Below, one piece after another: positions 45,329-57,715 of a DNA stretch of 64,000 bases. The notes under the pieces are model-generated. The model saw only the letters and a program-made list of their open reading frames with translations. It was not told where the DNA came from and did no database searches. Every line of letters begins with the position of its first letter. Within the stretch, counting starts at the first letter, position 1. Source of the stretch: Lyophyllum atratum (Eukaryota > Basidiomycota > Agaricomycetes > Agaricales > Lyophyllaceae); the NCBI GenBank assembly GCA_014905825.1, contig JACGCN010000002.1, positions 248,001 to 312,000 on the forward strand, read 5' to 3'. Position numbers and translations under genes: made by a program.

Positions 45329-45838
45329 TCGAATAGGGAGGGCATCGATCTACTTGTGGCTTAATCTCTTGTACGGGCATAGTCGACTCCTCGCCTACTT
45401 GGTTTTGTGGTGCATTTGAAACGTAGGGATATTTACGTGTGAATGGTAAACACTTAGGTGGTAGCGAGCTCGCCTTGCAGGAGGAAACGTCACCACCGAT
45501 ACCTGAAGGCCACTGCAGCTTGCAACGTCATTGGGCTGCCCACATTGCCGCATGGCAGTAAGGGAGAATGAACCAAAATCGATTGTCTGGATCTGTACTA
45601 GAATCCAAGAACCGATAGGTATATTAATATTATAAGGGCTATGCAGGTCCATGCATCGACGTTCTGGTTGAGACTGCCGAAAGTTGATGGCATCCCGACT
45701 TTGCGTGATCGATGATCTCTTGATCTTATCCGATCCCGAGTCCAATATGTTATCATATCATCTGTTTCCCTCTTACTCTCATGTCGCTAGCCTGAGAAAT
45801 CATCTAAATTTTCGGGTACACAGTACTGCGATCGTACA
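45329..45838. other. Intergenic region upstream of the GH85 gene
   Basis: 510 bp between the F-box-like gene and the GH85 gene, same strand. No coding region, repeat or clear promoter element was found. Confidence 0.35.
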
Positions 45839-48460
45839 ATGCCTGAAGACAATAAGTCTCGGTCTGCTGGCGTAGAGGCCCCCTACTTCACCACATTGAA
45901 AGAACTTGATACTTGGGCCGCTGGACCCACAAATCGAAAACTCGACGGAATCCTAGGGTACGTCGCGCGCCCTGAACCCGTTGAACCACGAAGTAGTGGA
46001 AAGCTGCTGGTATGCTTCCTTCCCCATATCTAAGGACATGAATACTAACCTTCCACTCGGGAGGTTTGCCATGATTACAAGGTGCTTCTCCCAGTCTACT
46101 CGTGCTTCAAGTCCCGTTGCTCACTATAGTCGGCGTTTAGGGCGGCTACACTGAGAGTCCAGCTTCCCTTTCGTATACATTCAACTTCTGGCCCAGTTGC
46201 GATGCTTTTGTCTAGTGGGTCATGAGAGACTTGAACCTACTTTTCGAGACCTGATAGGTAGGCCAGTTTTTCGCATCACCGGGTCACAGTTCCCCCGCCT
46301 GGATGGATCACTGCAGCGCACCGCCAGGGAGTCAAGATGCTCGGAACACTGTCTGTATCATATTCCCATTTCCGGAGGCTATGCCGACTCACTGGCAGTC
46401 GAATAGAATTTTTGAGGACGGTGGCGAGGAGGACTGCCTTCGTCTACTGGTTGGGAAACTACCACAATCCGTCAATGGACCAGCGAAGGCGACCTCTGCA
46501 AGGACTTCATTACCACTATCCCCGCATTACGCAAAATTACTCGCTGAGCTCGCCTGGCAACGAGGTTTCGACGGCTATCTTCTCAACTTTGAGTGTGCGC
46601 TCGAAGGTGGGATTGAACAGACGCGGACCCTTGCCGCTTGGATTACGCTTTTGCAGTCTGAAATTTTAGCTAAAGTTGGGAGCCACGGCGAGACCATCTG
46701 GTACGCCTCGAATAAGACATTTGCCAAAGTTGTCAAATTAATATCACAGAACATCCAGGTACGACAGCGTCATTATCACAGGTCAGCTTAGGTGGCAAGA
46801 TCGGTTAAACAGCCGAAACCTCCCTTTCTTCCTTTCGTCGTCTAGTATCTTTACCAACTACACAGTAAGTGTACCAGTATTCTGAACGGCGCACGTACTG
46901 ACAGTCATCCAGTGGGCGCCCAACTACCCTAATGCTACAGCGGAATACTTCCTTGCACTTGATCCGGCCCTGACAGGAAATGCCCCGGAATCACTTCCAC
47001 AGACGTCGAAAAAATCCTTGAGCGATGTGTACATGGGCGTGGATGTCTGGGGTCGTGGATCACATGGTGGTGGCGGTTATGGGTCGTACAAAGCCATCGA
47101 ACACATCGCGCCAGATTCTCTGGGGCTGAGCGTCGCCCTCTTCGGGCAAGGGTGGACTTGGGAAAGCGAGCAAGACAAACCAGGGTGGAATTGGGAGAAA
47201 TGGTGGGAGTACGATAGCAAGCTTTGGGTAGGGCCTGTGAGCGGACATGTCCATGTCCCCGACGCCCCGCGGAGGAAGGACGAACCAGAATGTCCCCATG
47301 GCCCGTTTCGACCTCTCGTCTCGTTTTTCCCTCGTAATCCTCCCCCGGATCCTTTCAATCTTCCTCTTCATACAATTTTCAGCCCTGGTGTTGGCCGAGC
47401 ATGGTTTGTAGAGGGTGTCAAGGTCCACCAGGCAAGCAATGGCTGGACCGATCTCGATAAGCAATCTTCCATCGGTGATTTAGTGTGGCCTAAACCTCTC
47501 GTCGAGTGGGAAGGGGACGAACGAGATGAAGCAGTTCCTGCTGTCCTTCCGACTATCTGTTTTGAGGACGCATGGAATGGAGGCAGCAGCCTTAAACTCA
47601 GCGTCCAGAGTAACGGGTCAGATGCGGAGGACGCAGCATACCGATGCATCTGGGTGCCTATACAGTCTGTGTCGATCAGCAAGGGTAAGTACTATGAGGC
47701 CACACTGTGCTACAAGGTCGGAAACGCCGATCAGGTGGAGTTGGACCTTGGCCTCTCCATAAAACTCGTGAATGGCAGTCATGCGTTAGAAATCACGCCG
47801 GTTGCAATCGCCGACAGCGAGCTTCCCGAATCTTGGTCCAAGCTGTCCATCCAATTCAGCGCCTCAGAGGGCCAGGAAGTACCCATGCATATTGGAGGTG
47901 CACTAGGCCTTGTCGTCGCCATCGTAGCAGAGGATCCTTCTAAATCCCTAGAAATGACGATTCACGTGGGGCAGTTAAACGTGTATGCGGTTCCCCCACC
48001 AACTATAACGCCTGCCATGCATAGCCCCATGATCCTATGGGCGGACTTCGAGACCCCTACGTTCAAGGGTGCCCCAGGCATCCTCTCCTGGGAAGTCGCG
48101 GCCTCCTTCCCGCCCCTCGGCGATATCGAGGTCAAGTCACCCGACGAGCCGGTCTCTGCATGGACGGTCCACCCCTCGAACAAGTGGTTCCCACAATACA
48201 TGTATTTCAACATCTATGCGCTTATGCATACCCCCAATGGCGGTGTTGGGCAGCCAGAGGATGCCATCTGGATCGGGACAACGGGGCTGGATGGAGTGAG
48301 AAATAGATTTGCGGTGTTCCCACAGGATCTTCCATTCTGGTCTCAGATGGCTCTCAAGAAGACTAGGAAGGTTCGATTCTATGTGCAGGGGGTTACAGAT
48401 CATGGCTTGGTTTTGGGATGGGAGCGATGCGTGTTCGTAGATTGTGACCTGTCGGTGTAG
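45839..48460 (+). CDS. GH85 endo-beta-N-acetylglucosaminidase (ENGase)
   Basis: Cleaves the chitobiose core of N-glycans, releasing free oligosaccharide; in eukaryotes mainly a cytosolic enzyme for glycoprotein turnover. The start at 45839 (MPEDNKSRSAGV) has no signal peptide, which fits cytosolic action. Exon by exon: YFTTLKELDTW, VCHDYK, GGYTESPASLSYTFNFW, VYFSHHRVTVPPPGW, AAHRQGVKMLGTL. Then comes GFDGYLLNFECAL, holding the Asn-x-Glu pair (NFE) used for substrate-assisted catalysis. IWYDSVIITGQLRWQDRLNS and FFLSSSSIFTNYTWAPNYP follow. The last large exon has YMGVDVWGRGSHGGGGYGSY and the C-terminal beta domains. Seven introns are needed and all joins keep frame. About 760 residues, usual for fungal and animal ENGases. 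It converges on the carboxypeptidase gene with only 75 bp between stop codons. Confidence 0.92.
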
Positions 48461-48535
48461 AGGTGTTTGTCTTTGATATCGTACGCAAGTTACATGAGCG
48501 CATTATATACATCAAGTTTGAATGGAATTCGTAAT

Positions 48536-50900
48536 TTAGGGAGTCGCCCTTGCGCCCATCAAGTATTGCATGCTTTGGAAGGCAGCCTGACCAAAACTTC
48601 AACATCAGTGTTTAGAATAGTAAAATATGCCACTTACCAAAGGGGAATATTGCGGGACCCTGTGGAATGACTATTAGATCCAACTGCGAGGAGGGATGCG
48701 AAAGGGACACGTACATGTGTCCGCTGAGTGCGACCTCAATATACGTCAATCCGCGCTCCGTGTGGGAGGTGCCAAGAGCACCAACGCCATCGACAAGGAA
48801 AGAGTCGTTAGCGATCGGCGTCTGGAAGCCTTGCTTTCCGTTCCCTTGCAGCCAATGATATCAGGATGGTGGATTCAGGAACTGGGGCAAGAAACTCACA
48901 TGTCATGCTGAACGAAGAGGAGTGATAAGGCTTCATGAGAAATGAGGTCATAAGAGAGGCTGTACGCACTTTTGGAGGACGATCCTCGTCCTGTAGATTG
49001 ATGTCTCAGTAAGGACTTTCGGAGTCATTCGGAGGCGGAGAACTTACCCGTCGGCAATAAGGATGAAGTCGGCAAGACCGTGGATGATGACGGTTCTGTT
49101 GTTTTTCTCGATGACGCTAGGCAGGACACTGAGGGCGGACGGAACACTGGCATCTCCATGAGGGAATACGTCTATACTCGAGCACTCGCCCCAAGTAACG
49201 TTGACTGGAGCATGGATCGCCCTCTTGACGTCCTCTCGGTCGAAGTAGAGCGGTGCGACTTGGATCTGTTCGAACGAACCACTGGATGAACCCCCATGAG
49301 CATGATTGCACATATAGAGAACATTCCGGACTTACGGGAACCCAAGGACGTCCCAGAGGACGGGGAAGGTGTCAAAGATGCGGTAGATGTTGAATGCGGG
49401 GTTGACGCGCAGAGCTGCGTCGAATATGATGTCCCATACATCGCATCCGCGATCAAAAGAAGTGGATTTTCCGGGAAGTGGCAGGGGACCCTTTGGAGGG
49501 TATGTGACGTACTTCTGCATGTACCCGGCATAGTTGCATTGGGTTGCCAAGGCGTCAAGCTGCTTCAGGAAGGTCTGGCTATGTAGAGTTCACTTGTGTG
49601 AGTTGTATATTCGGTTTCTGGAGATGGCACATACTTGAAAGCAAAGACATTCTCGTATTTGTGGACGAAGTCTACAGCGGGGATCTGTTCTTGGATGACA
49701 TCCCAAGAGAGCGAAGCTGATAGACGATAAACGATGGTTTAGTTTATCCCTATTGACTGTGCAAGTCACTTACGATCAGCAGTCCAAGTTCCTTGGAGAT
49801 TGAGGTCAAGATCAGTAGGATGGTTATAGATATAGTTGGCAATGTCTGAACGTCATCAGTCCAGGTAGACTTTGGTAAAGTACCGACAAGCAACCTACAA
49901 GGCACATATGTTCCAGCGTACTATTTCCATATACAAGAGTTCATTAGTAATGGTCTAAAATCAGAAGTCATTGGGGACGCACGCTCTCTCCCGTCAAGTA
50001 CAGCTTCTTATGTTTCAGCTCAGAGAAGACCTCCAGGAACTGCTGCATGAATCCAACCAGCTGCGCCGCGAGATCATCCTCGTTCTACGTGTATTCCACC
50101 GGTAAGGTGGATGTTGTGGTGCGTTGATATCTCGTCACATACCCTGATATTAGGAACCCCTTGAGAGAATCCAGTCCCAACCGGCTGTTCCACCCAGAGA
50201 ACACTAGACAGATTCGTCCAACTGAACTCATTCTGAATCGGTTTTGCCGTGCCGACGCCCCATTGGAAAGGCTGATGTTTCGTAAGAAGTTGCTCTCATC
50301 AGACGTCAAGAAGTGATACATACCCCATTTTCTTGCAAGAAGCCTTCCAGAGACGAACAGCCTGGTCCACCATTCGTCCTATACGGAGCAATGAGCTAAC
50401 GCCGACTGGATTGGAAGATATTTGTCACCAAAAGATCAAATCATCAAGGCTTCCCTCTGGGCCGGGTGGGAAGAACCAGAAAAACAGCTGATCGCGCGTG
50501 AGCTGGGACTTGATCATCATGTTCTGGAGTGGCTCACCTTGCGCGTCTCGTCGGCTTTCCCGCTGATGGGCATTAATCCAGACCAACTGGGCCCTACGTC
50601 GAAGTCAACCTCAGGAATGCTGGTTCCATCTACATAGAACTCTGTGCGAGGTTGAAATTGTTAAGAAAAGTTGGAGATTATCATGCAGAGAAACTCACCG
50701 GAAGCCTTAGGATTCGAGAACGTGATGTTTTTGGGCACGGCCGCGCGCCTGACTGGGAAGGAGCTCCCTCGAGCGCTGTCATGCCAGCGTTTAGCCGCCT
50801 CTGCCTGTCGAGCATGGATCTCCTCTTTGCGAATCTGTCGCGCGTCGATGCCTAGGACACTCGCAGTGACAACGAGAGCCAGCCAGAGCTTGGAGAACAT
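48536..50900 (-). CDS. Secreted serine carboxypeptidase, family S10
   Basis: Removes C-terminal residues from peptides in an acidic compartment or outside the cell. It starts at 50,900 with a signal peptide (MFSKLWLALVVTASVLGI) and a probable propeptide. Family landmarks follow: NGGPGCSSLEGFLQENGP, WVEQPVGTGFSQG, LTGESYAGTYVP with the catalytic serine (split by an intron inside GES|YAG), HGLADFILIADG with the catalytic aspartate, GWLQGNGKQGFQTPI, and LTYIEVALSGHM-VPQYSP with the catalytic histidine. It ends AAFQSMQYLMGARATP with a TAA at 48536-48538. The last two exons are tiny and would be easy to miss. About ten introns; about 600 residues. Sequences such as NVTW, NRT and NIT are potential N-glycosylation sites. 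Convergent with the GH85 gene. Confidence 0.92.
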
Positions 50901-51477
50901 GATGGGAGCCTCCGTGTGTGGGTGGATGGGAGAACGGCACCCTCATGGAACGCTGAACATATTTATGCGATGAACAACGGATGCAAAGAAGGCCGCGGTG
51001 ATTTGTCCATGGCATCAACATATGCCATTGGCCCATTGCGTTGATTATCTGGCAGTGGACCTTGTGGTTCCGGGGTAAGGGTCGTTCCACTCTCCACATG
51101 ATTCAGGCACATCATGGGCAGGATACCTATTTTTAGACTTTCATATCGTCTTCCCTCTTCTTCCCTCTGCCAACCAAGGGTTTGCAGGGGTTTGATCACT
51201 GAGCGCTGATTATTTACAATTGTCCATCGACGCCTGATATGGAACGATTCGTAGTCTTGAATAGCCTTCTGTGTGGTAGGATACGCTCCAGTGAATGTTT
51301 GTATTATGTGAATGCCCACTTGGGCCTGTCACGATGACCCATGCGTAATCGTGTTCTCACATGGTTCCTAGTTATCCAACCGGGAATGAACTATTCCTAT
51401 TGCCCTGCATAACGTATTTGGTGCCACGCCGATGATAGTGATATGACAGGAAGTGTGGTCGAGGGAAGCATGTGGCC
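50901..51477. other. Intergenic region between carboxypeptidase start and PdxT stop
   Basis: About 580 bp. It contains the carboxypeptidase promoter and the 3' end of the PdxT gene. No coding region or clear regulatory element was recognised. Confidence 0.35.
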
Positions 51478-52381
51478 CTATACCGCAGCCGGTAGCACAC
51501 ACTCCCTGACGAAATAGTCGTGGAACCGGTTGTCTTGTGTCAGTTCGGGATGGAAAGTGGTCAAGAAGTGAGAGCCTTGACGTAATGCGACGACAGTTTT
51601 GGGATCGTTCTCATCCAGAGACGCGAGGGACTGGGGAAGGAGGTTGGTGGGTAGCCGAGCGATTACTTCAATAGGAGGATCCTCAGGAGACGGGGAGAGA
51701 CTCAAAACCACCTGTAAAGAATCCCTGTAAATGGAGCATCATAAAACGGGGACGCAATGCTCACCGGAGCACGTATGAATATGCCGGTAAAGGAATGTTC
51801 AGGGTTCTTAAGGCCTTCCACAGCGAGATCTACCTCAAAGGATTCGACCTATTGAGCTCATCAATGATGCACTACGAAAGTCCAGGTTGCTTATTACGTA
51901 CCTGCGATCCCCATCCGTTTCTCGCGATAGCGATGGAAATACCACCTAAAAGCTCTTGACCGCCTTTCTTGCTTCCTTCAACAGTTTTGGATAGCAGGAT
52001 CGCGCCAGCACAAGTGCCCCAGACAGGCTTCTTCGTGACGAACTCTCGAAGAGGTTCCAATAACCCAGAAACACGTGCCAGTAGCGCTATAGTTGTAGAT
52101 TCTAACCACCAGTTAAGAATGACTGCCATGCTCATCAAAATTCGGCCTCTTACCTCCTCCAGGAATGATGAGGGCGTCACAAAGATTAAGGTCTTCCACC
52201 GTACGAACCAGAACAACTGCGATCTTCCTTTTCATAGACAGTCTTTGAACCATGGCCTGATGTTCAGCAAAGGCACCCTGAAGAGCTTCACATACGGGTC
52301 ATTCAGAGGATGCCAAGGATAATTCAATGCCGACTTACCAAGGATGCCTACAACAACGTCTCTCTTATCGAGAGCCGCCAT
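51478..52381 (-). CDS. SNO1: Pyridoxal 5'-phosphate synthase glutaminase subunit
   Basis: PdxT/Pdx2 family: hydrolyses glutamine and channels ammonia to the PdxS/Snz synthase for vitamin B6 formation. The start at 52379-52381 gives [15 protein letters not shown], then [10 protein letters not shown] after an intron. Motifs: [11 protein letters not shown] (oxyanion strand, split by an intron), [11 protein letters not shown] with the nucleophile cysteine, [34 protein letters not shown], and [10 protein letters not shown] with the catalytic His and Glu. It ends RECVLPAAV with a TAG at 51478-51480. Four short introns; about 240 residues, close to the family norm, with a small insert before the FHPEL strand. 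The synthase partner gene is not in this window. Divergent from the Hrp1-type gene with 239 bp between starts. Confidence 0.93.
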
Positions 52382-52620
52382 GGCACTTGTCTCGATCGCA
52401 AAGGTTCGACCTGAATTATCCACGTTCAACTGAGCCCAAACACTTTTTATAAGACAAAACATACCTTGAAAGCTGCCCAGATGACCGTAGGCCTCTTTTC
52501 GATTCTGCCTCCCACTGCGCCCACTGGAAAAAAAACGGAGTCCGTGTTCCGAAGCCATGCTGACATAAGCCTTTGGGGCAGTGTAACAGCAAAATTGAAA
52601 CTCTCTCCTTTACCATCACC

Positions 52621-54642
52621 ATGTCTGACCTCGACGCAGATCTCTACGGCGGTGAGCACAACTTACAGTGTTCGAAGTCATTTTCGCTGAGAAAATTATT
52701 GCAGACCTTTACGGAAACGACGAGGGCGAGTTCCATGACCCCTCAGCAGTCGAGGAAAAGGACGCGCAATCTCCAACCGAGTCGCCCGCAACAGAAACAC
52801 GGGCAGCAGTTCCAACACCGAGGGAAGCGGCGCCCGCACCGAAACCCATACCGACAGTCTCGACAGAAACGAATGGGACGACTCAATATGCCTCGTCGAC
52901 AACGACCATGACATCGTCTTCCGCGGTCCCGACATTCACCCAACCTCAAACGCAGCAAATACCGACGTATGAGCAACCCCCGCCGTCCGACTACCGGGAC
53001 TCTACGCCCACAGGCCGCGAGGGTGCCTACCAGAACATCCCTGTCAACGAGCGCACCGTGCGACCATCAGAGATGAAAGACGAAGGGTGAGAGTCACCGC
53101 ACTAATCCTCCTCATTTCACCCCAGGCGTTACTCTGGGATAGCCTGGCGCTGCCAGCGACGTTGACATGAGTCTGTAGATGACGCTCGCGTAGTCAGTCG
53201 CAATCGTCTCTAAGCTAGCTCTAGGGTATCTGGTGCCTTTCTATGTCTAGGCTAGGCTAAGCACCCACAGTAGCGTCCTTCCATTCTATCCTCCTCTGTC
53301 ATAACAACTCTGTTCTAGCCTACCGTTACTAATAGCAAACTTTGCTTTTCCATATGTCCATCCGTGCCCGTTGCCCGTCCCATCCTCGTACAATTTTCCG
53401 CCATGGTGCTTCAAACCTTCAGCAAAATGTTCATCGGCGGTCTGAATTGGGACACCACGGACGGTACATATATTGTTTGTCTCTGCGCAGGGGGTGGAAG
53501 CACTGACCTTTGTTCACCTATCTAGACTCCCTCCGCGACTACTTTACGCAGTTTGGCAAGGTTGACGCCTGCACAATCATGCGTGATGCCGCGGGCCGTT
53601 CACGGTGCTTTGCATTCCTGACATTTGATGACCCAGCGAGTGTGAACGCTGTGATGGTCCGGGAACACTTCCTAGACGGCAAAATCGTGAGCCCGCTTTA
53701 TCTCCGATATCCCTTTCGTTGTTGAATGCCCGCCTAGATTGACCCAAAACGAGCTATCCCCCGCCAAGAGCATCAGAGGGCGACGAAGCTCTTCATCGGC
53801 GGGCTCGCAGGCAGCGTCACCTCCGAGTCAATGCGAGAGTTCTTCTCCCAGTTCGGCAAGGTCATCGACTCGACCGTCATGTTGGACCGCGAGACGGGAC
53901 GGAGTAAGGGCTTCGGGTTCGTGTCTTTCGAAGACACAAACGTGCAACCCTTCCTCGGCTTCGGCAACCTCGAGATCGACGGCAAATTGGTAAGCACCAC
54001 ATCTACTTACGCTACGCCAGGCTTTGCTCACCACCACCACCACAGATCGATGTCAAGCTCGCGCAGCCGCGGTACCAGCGGGACAGCTATCCGAACGAGG
54101 ACGGATCGGGAGGCGAATTCCAAGCTGGGCCTGGGGTTGGAGCCGGAGCCGGCGTCGCAGCCGGGCGTTTCGGTGGCCAGCAAGTCGGGTTCGGCGGTGG
54201 TGCCGGGATGGGCGCTGCAGTCAACGCCGGGAACACGCCGTTCGACCCGCAGGCGCTCGCGCAGCTCTACACGCGCATGTTCCAGATGACTGGTGGTGGA
54301 GGGCAGATGAACCCTGCGATGATGGGCGGGATGGGTGGGGGGATGAACCCTATGATGGCGGGGATGGGCGCGGGCGGTTTTGCGGGGGGCATGCGGCCGG
54401 GCATGGGTATGGGCATGGGCGGAGGGATGGGCGGTATGGGCATGGGTGGCGGCATGGGTGGGATGGGCCGTGGTGGGATGGCGGGTGGGGCGGGGGCGAT
54501 GAACCCGAATATCCCACGAGGCCCGAGGGGTGCGGGAGGGGGTACGACGCCCACTGGTCCTATGGGCGCGGGCGGGGCGAGTGTTGGTCCACAGAGGACG
54601 GCACAGCGCGGCCAGCACAATTTCCACCCCTACGCGCGGTGA
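52621..54642 (+). CDS. HRP1: Hrp1/Nab4-type hnRNP with two RRM domains
   Basis: Nuclear-cytoplasmic RNA-binding protein of the cleavage factor IB / Musashi-like group, acting in mRNA 3'-end formation, export or decay. Exon 1 gives MSDLDADLYG, then DLYGNDEGEF and a Pro/Thr-rich acidic stretch. RRM1 has RNP2 MFIGGL and RNP1 RCFAFLTF. RRM2 has LFIGGL and KGFGFVSF, followed by IDVKLAQPRYQRDSYPNEDG. The C-terminal tail is Gly/Met/Ala-rich with repeated GGMGGGM units and ends QHNFHPYAR with a TGA. Intron 2 (53087-53422) is 336 nt, about six times longer than the others, yet keeps frame (GG|C, KMFIGG). It carries a TACTAAT-type branch site near 53,325. About 485 residues. In RRM1 the usual KGFGFV becomes RCFAFL, an unusual RNP1. 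Confidence 0.9.
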
Positions 54643-56292
54643 TTGCTCTTCTAGAAAGAAATCTGATTAGATGTTCGGGGTGACGAGATGTTCTTGACTT
54701 GTGAATATTCGTCTTATACGCCTACTTATTTTCTCCTCATTCTATTCGTGTATAATTACTTTCGCATATTGTACATACGCCGCTATGTATGTAATGCGTA
54801 AAATTGCTCAACCCAGCTCTGTAGTGTAACCTATTCTTGTCTGGAAAGTCTTCCTTCCCTGTTGTACCTCTTAATTTTACGGTTTAAAGTAGCATGCATG
54901 AGGCGAGAAGCGCTCCGGGACGATGACGTAGGCTAAGCTCGCCTACATTCCAACGACTAAATTTCCGAGCCAAGGTAAGAGGCTTCGCTAAGATGCTAAG
55001 ATCAGTGAAGTTAAATTTACCTGACCGGAGCGCCGTCCCAAGGGCAACGATTCAAAAACCCCATCAAATCGAGACTGACATACTGGGCGATCTTTCAACA
55101 TCTTCTTGAAGAGTCTCCGGGACAGGCATGCTGATGTGAACATTTCCGGTAAGAGCCCATCTGGTGGCGGAGGAGGAGGAGATCGCCACAAAGCCTCGAC
55201 GAATCTGGACGGGGTAAATCTAAGTATGGCTTGCTCTAGAGTATCTATTTTCCATGACCGCTCAAAGCGGGACGTTGAACAGCGAGGCAAAGGTATGTTT
55301 GGAACCATGCATGTTGTCGACGTCGACGTCATCGGTAGTATTGGGTACACTGGACAGGTATTATACATCCCTCGTTGGCAAGGAAAGGGGATGTTCGAGG
55401 AAGATTGCCGCATGGAAAAGCGCCGTGAGCGGCCCAGATGTATGAGGGCATATGAGGGCGCATGGCGAATGTGTTGAAATACTTACAATGACATAAGATC
55501 AAGTTGCCGTTGGTGAACTATTTTTGGACCCAAGATCGATATACATACGATCTCATACGATGCATTGGCATCAAAGCAAGAGGTTCCAGATCTGTCGATC
55601 CCGGACATGATTGATGGGAGGGGGAGGCCCCTCCTCCCCCCCCAAATAAGGATACTGTTGTGGTTTGTGTTGGTGAACGGCAACGCGGCCGTCTGAGCAC
55701 GGCAAGTCAAACGCCGAGTGACGTGTCAAATTTTACAACGACCTTTATCGAGGACATCTGGGAGTTGGAAAAACCGGCGTAAACGACCGGCGGGTTTGTT
55801 GTTGCCGGTTAGCCGCCGACCTTCAAGTCAGCACGATGTTCGCAAAACACACGACAACAACTCATTTTCACCCCCATTGTCGAACGTTTTAAGTACCGGT
55901 CCAACACGCCGTAGTTGGAAGGAGAAGGGTGAGGCTGGGGGAGAGTGCTTCGCACGGGTAGGGTGGGGAGGAAGGGTGACCGCTCCCGGGGTCGAGCCGT
56001 GGGTTGGCAGACAATCGGTCTTGCGTCCCCAGGCGGACAAATTGCGAATCATACCGCCGAGGTGGTCACTGCGTCGATGAAGGGCGCGGAAGCGGGAGGC
56101 GCTCATGAGGTACATAGTCGACTGTTGTCAAACTTGCAGTTACATATCTAATAGATACATCTGTCAAGCTGTAGTGAGATGATTCGGGAGGCCTGGTCAC
56201 TGATACAGTGCTCGGATGACTCTCACCATACTGTAAATAGGTATGTTCTGCTTCTCCTGACCCATGCTTACAGCCGATAATATTTATGTCAT
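54643..56292. other. 1.6-kb gene-poor stretch
   Basis: AT-rich 3' region of the Hrp1 gene, then unassigned sequence. Open frames on both strands around 55,000-55,480 and 55,700-56,110 show no family features. A G-rich run (GGGGAGGCCCC and C-runs near 55,620-55,645) could fold into a hairpin. Nothing else is supported. Confidence 0.4.
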
Positions 56293-56426
56293 GCCGTACA
56301 CCCGTATGACTGTATTACGGCCATATCCGTCGCCGTACTGTACCGTCAGGCAGGTCGTCACTATGTTATACGGACGGTATACGTATATGACCGTGTTTCA
56401 TACGGCCGTGGCCGTAATACGGACGG
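56293..56426. repeat. CCGTA/TACGG motif cluster, both orientations
   Basis: Eight copies of the pentamer CCGTA or its complement TACGG within 134 bp, four in each direction, mixed with related ACGGTATAC and GGACGGT units. The pieces can pair with one another (for example ATTACGGCCA near 56,315 with TGGCCGTAAT near 56,410). The cluster sits 55-190 bp upstream of the putative zinc-finger gene and so may be a promoter or a subterminal transposase-binding region. Confidence 0.55.
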
Positions 56427-56480
56427 TGTGCAGCCCTACGCGATGGGTCGGTTCAGACTTCACGGTCAACATTACACTCG

Positions 56481-57463
56481 ATGTATACTACAGGTTCGAT
56501 CAGCCGCCGGTCTGCCGCCGATCCTTTTCGACCGGCTGACGCCGATCTTTCCAAATGCCAGATTTACTGCCTTTATCTCGCTTGTATCTCGCCTCGATCT
56601 CGCCATCGCGTTCTTATCTATCCATCGAGACGTGTTCGCCTCGACATATCTCTATTAACATGGAACCTCAACACTGTAAATAGTGTATTTGAGGTATACT
56701 CTCCTTCTTCTGTTCATACTTCTTCTTTCCCCATCCACACGCCGGCCACCTTTGGGATCACCACCACTCATTCACATTCTACATTACCGCTCGAGAAGGT
56801 CGACGCCTCAAGCGGACACCGACTAGTACTCTGTACCATATGCCACACATATATTAATCATGGAAAGGATAATATTACAACGACTGGTCTGCGTCAACAT
56901 CAACGAACTCAAAAGTGTAAATTGGCACTTGCCGGTTCGTATGAATTGTAAAATCTATTTCGTTGTTGCTCACTCCTTACAACGTAGATCGGATTCTCGC
57001 GGGACTTGATAACGCTAGAACAGCCCAGCAGCCAGAAAACCCATCGATATGCGATGGTACAGTGTTTCATTGGGATTTAGGATCACCTTTTGTGTCATAC
57101 CCGTTCGCTCTTCACGATCCCGAGTCGCGGTTCACTCCAGGCTATACCATTTGCTCTGTCGACACGCAGCGCTCGACAATTCGTGTCCGGTCTCTTCATT
57201 GCACGAGAAGTGCACCCACTTCATCCCCGGCGTGTTCTGCAAGCCAGAACATCGGTTCCCTCATCGAAGCCGTTAAGCGCCACGCAGAGAGACCCACGAA
57301 GGGGCTCGATAACGCGACTTTGAGCCATAGGCAGCCTCCTCGGCTGCCTCGATACTTCACCCCGAGTAGTACTGCTGCACATCCACGTCCCATACCACGA
57401 CCGATATTTTCATCGAGAGCTCACTCCTCGGTAGAAAGTCACAATGACGATGTATTTCGTTGA
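56481..57463 (+). CDS. Putative zinc-finger accessory protein of the helicase module
   Basis: Two exons. The first contains VLCTICHTYINHGKDN and then LRQHQRTQKCKLALA, that is C-x2-C followed by H and C, resembling a small zinc finger. A 53-nt intron (G|GTTCGT) joins in phase to DRILAGLDNARTAQQPEN. After it comes FVSYPFALHDPESRF and a second Cys-containing part with SLHCTRSAP and ACSASQNIGSLIEAVKRHA. The protein ends SSVESHNDDVFR with a TGA at 57461-57463. I know similar short Cys/His proteins next to basidiomycete transposon genes, but cannot name the family. The start is uncertain: the ATG at 56481 gives an unusual basic N-terminus, and a spliced upstream start is possible. Expected size is 250-310 residues. 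Likely DNA-binding (inference). Confidence 0.4.
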
Positions 57464-57715
57464 TATGTAAATAGCAGTTCTCTAGCAGTTCTTCGTTTAT
57501 AAATTCACTTGGACCCAACCTGAGCTCTTTTCGCTATCTAAATCTCTCTGCCGAAAGCCTGCCGTACTGATCTGATCAATGCTGCCTAGGCTCGTGACCA
57601 ACCGCTTCGAACTCCGCTACGCTATGTGCGAAGCGGCTGGGAGGAACGGTTCACTTTTTACCGTGTCACGCTATGTAACGCTGGACTTAGCGAAATTTCG
57701 ATTGTTTACACTACG

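Noticed and set aside
54028..54627. Long open frames on both strands over the Gly/Met-rich end of the Hrp1-type gene
   Set aside because: By-products of high GC and repeat structure; the sense frame continues the RRM protein without a break.
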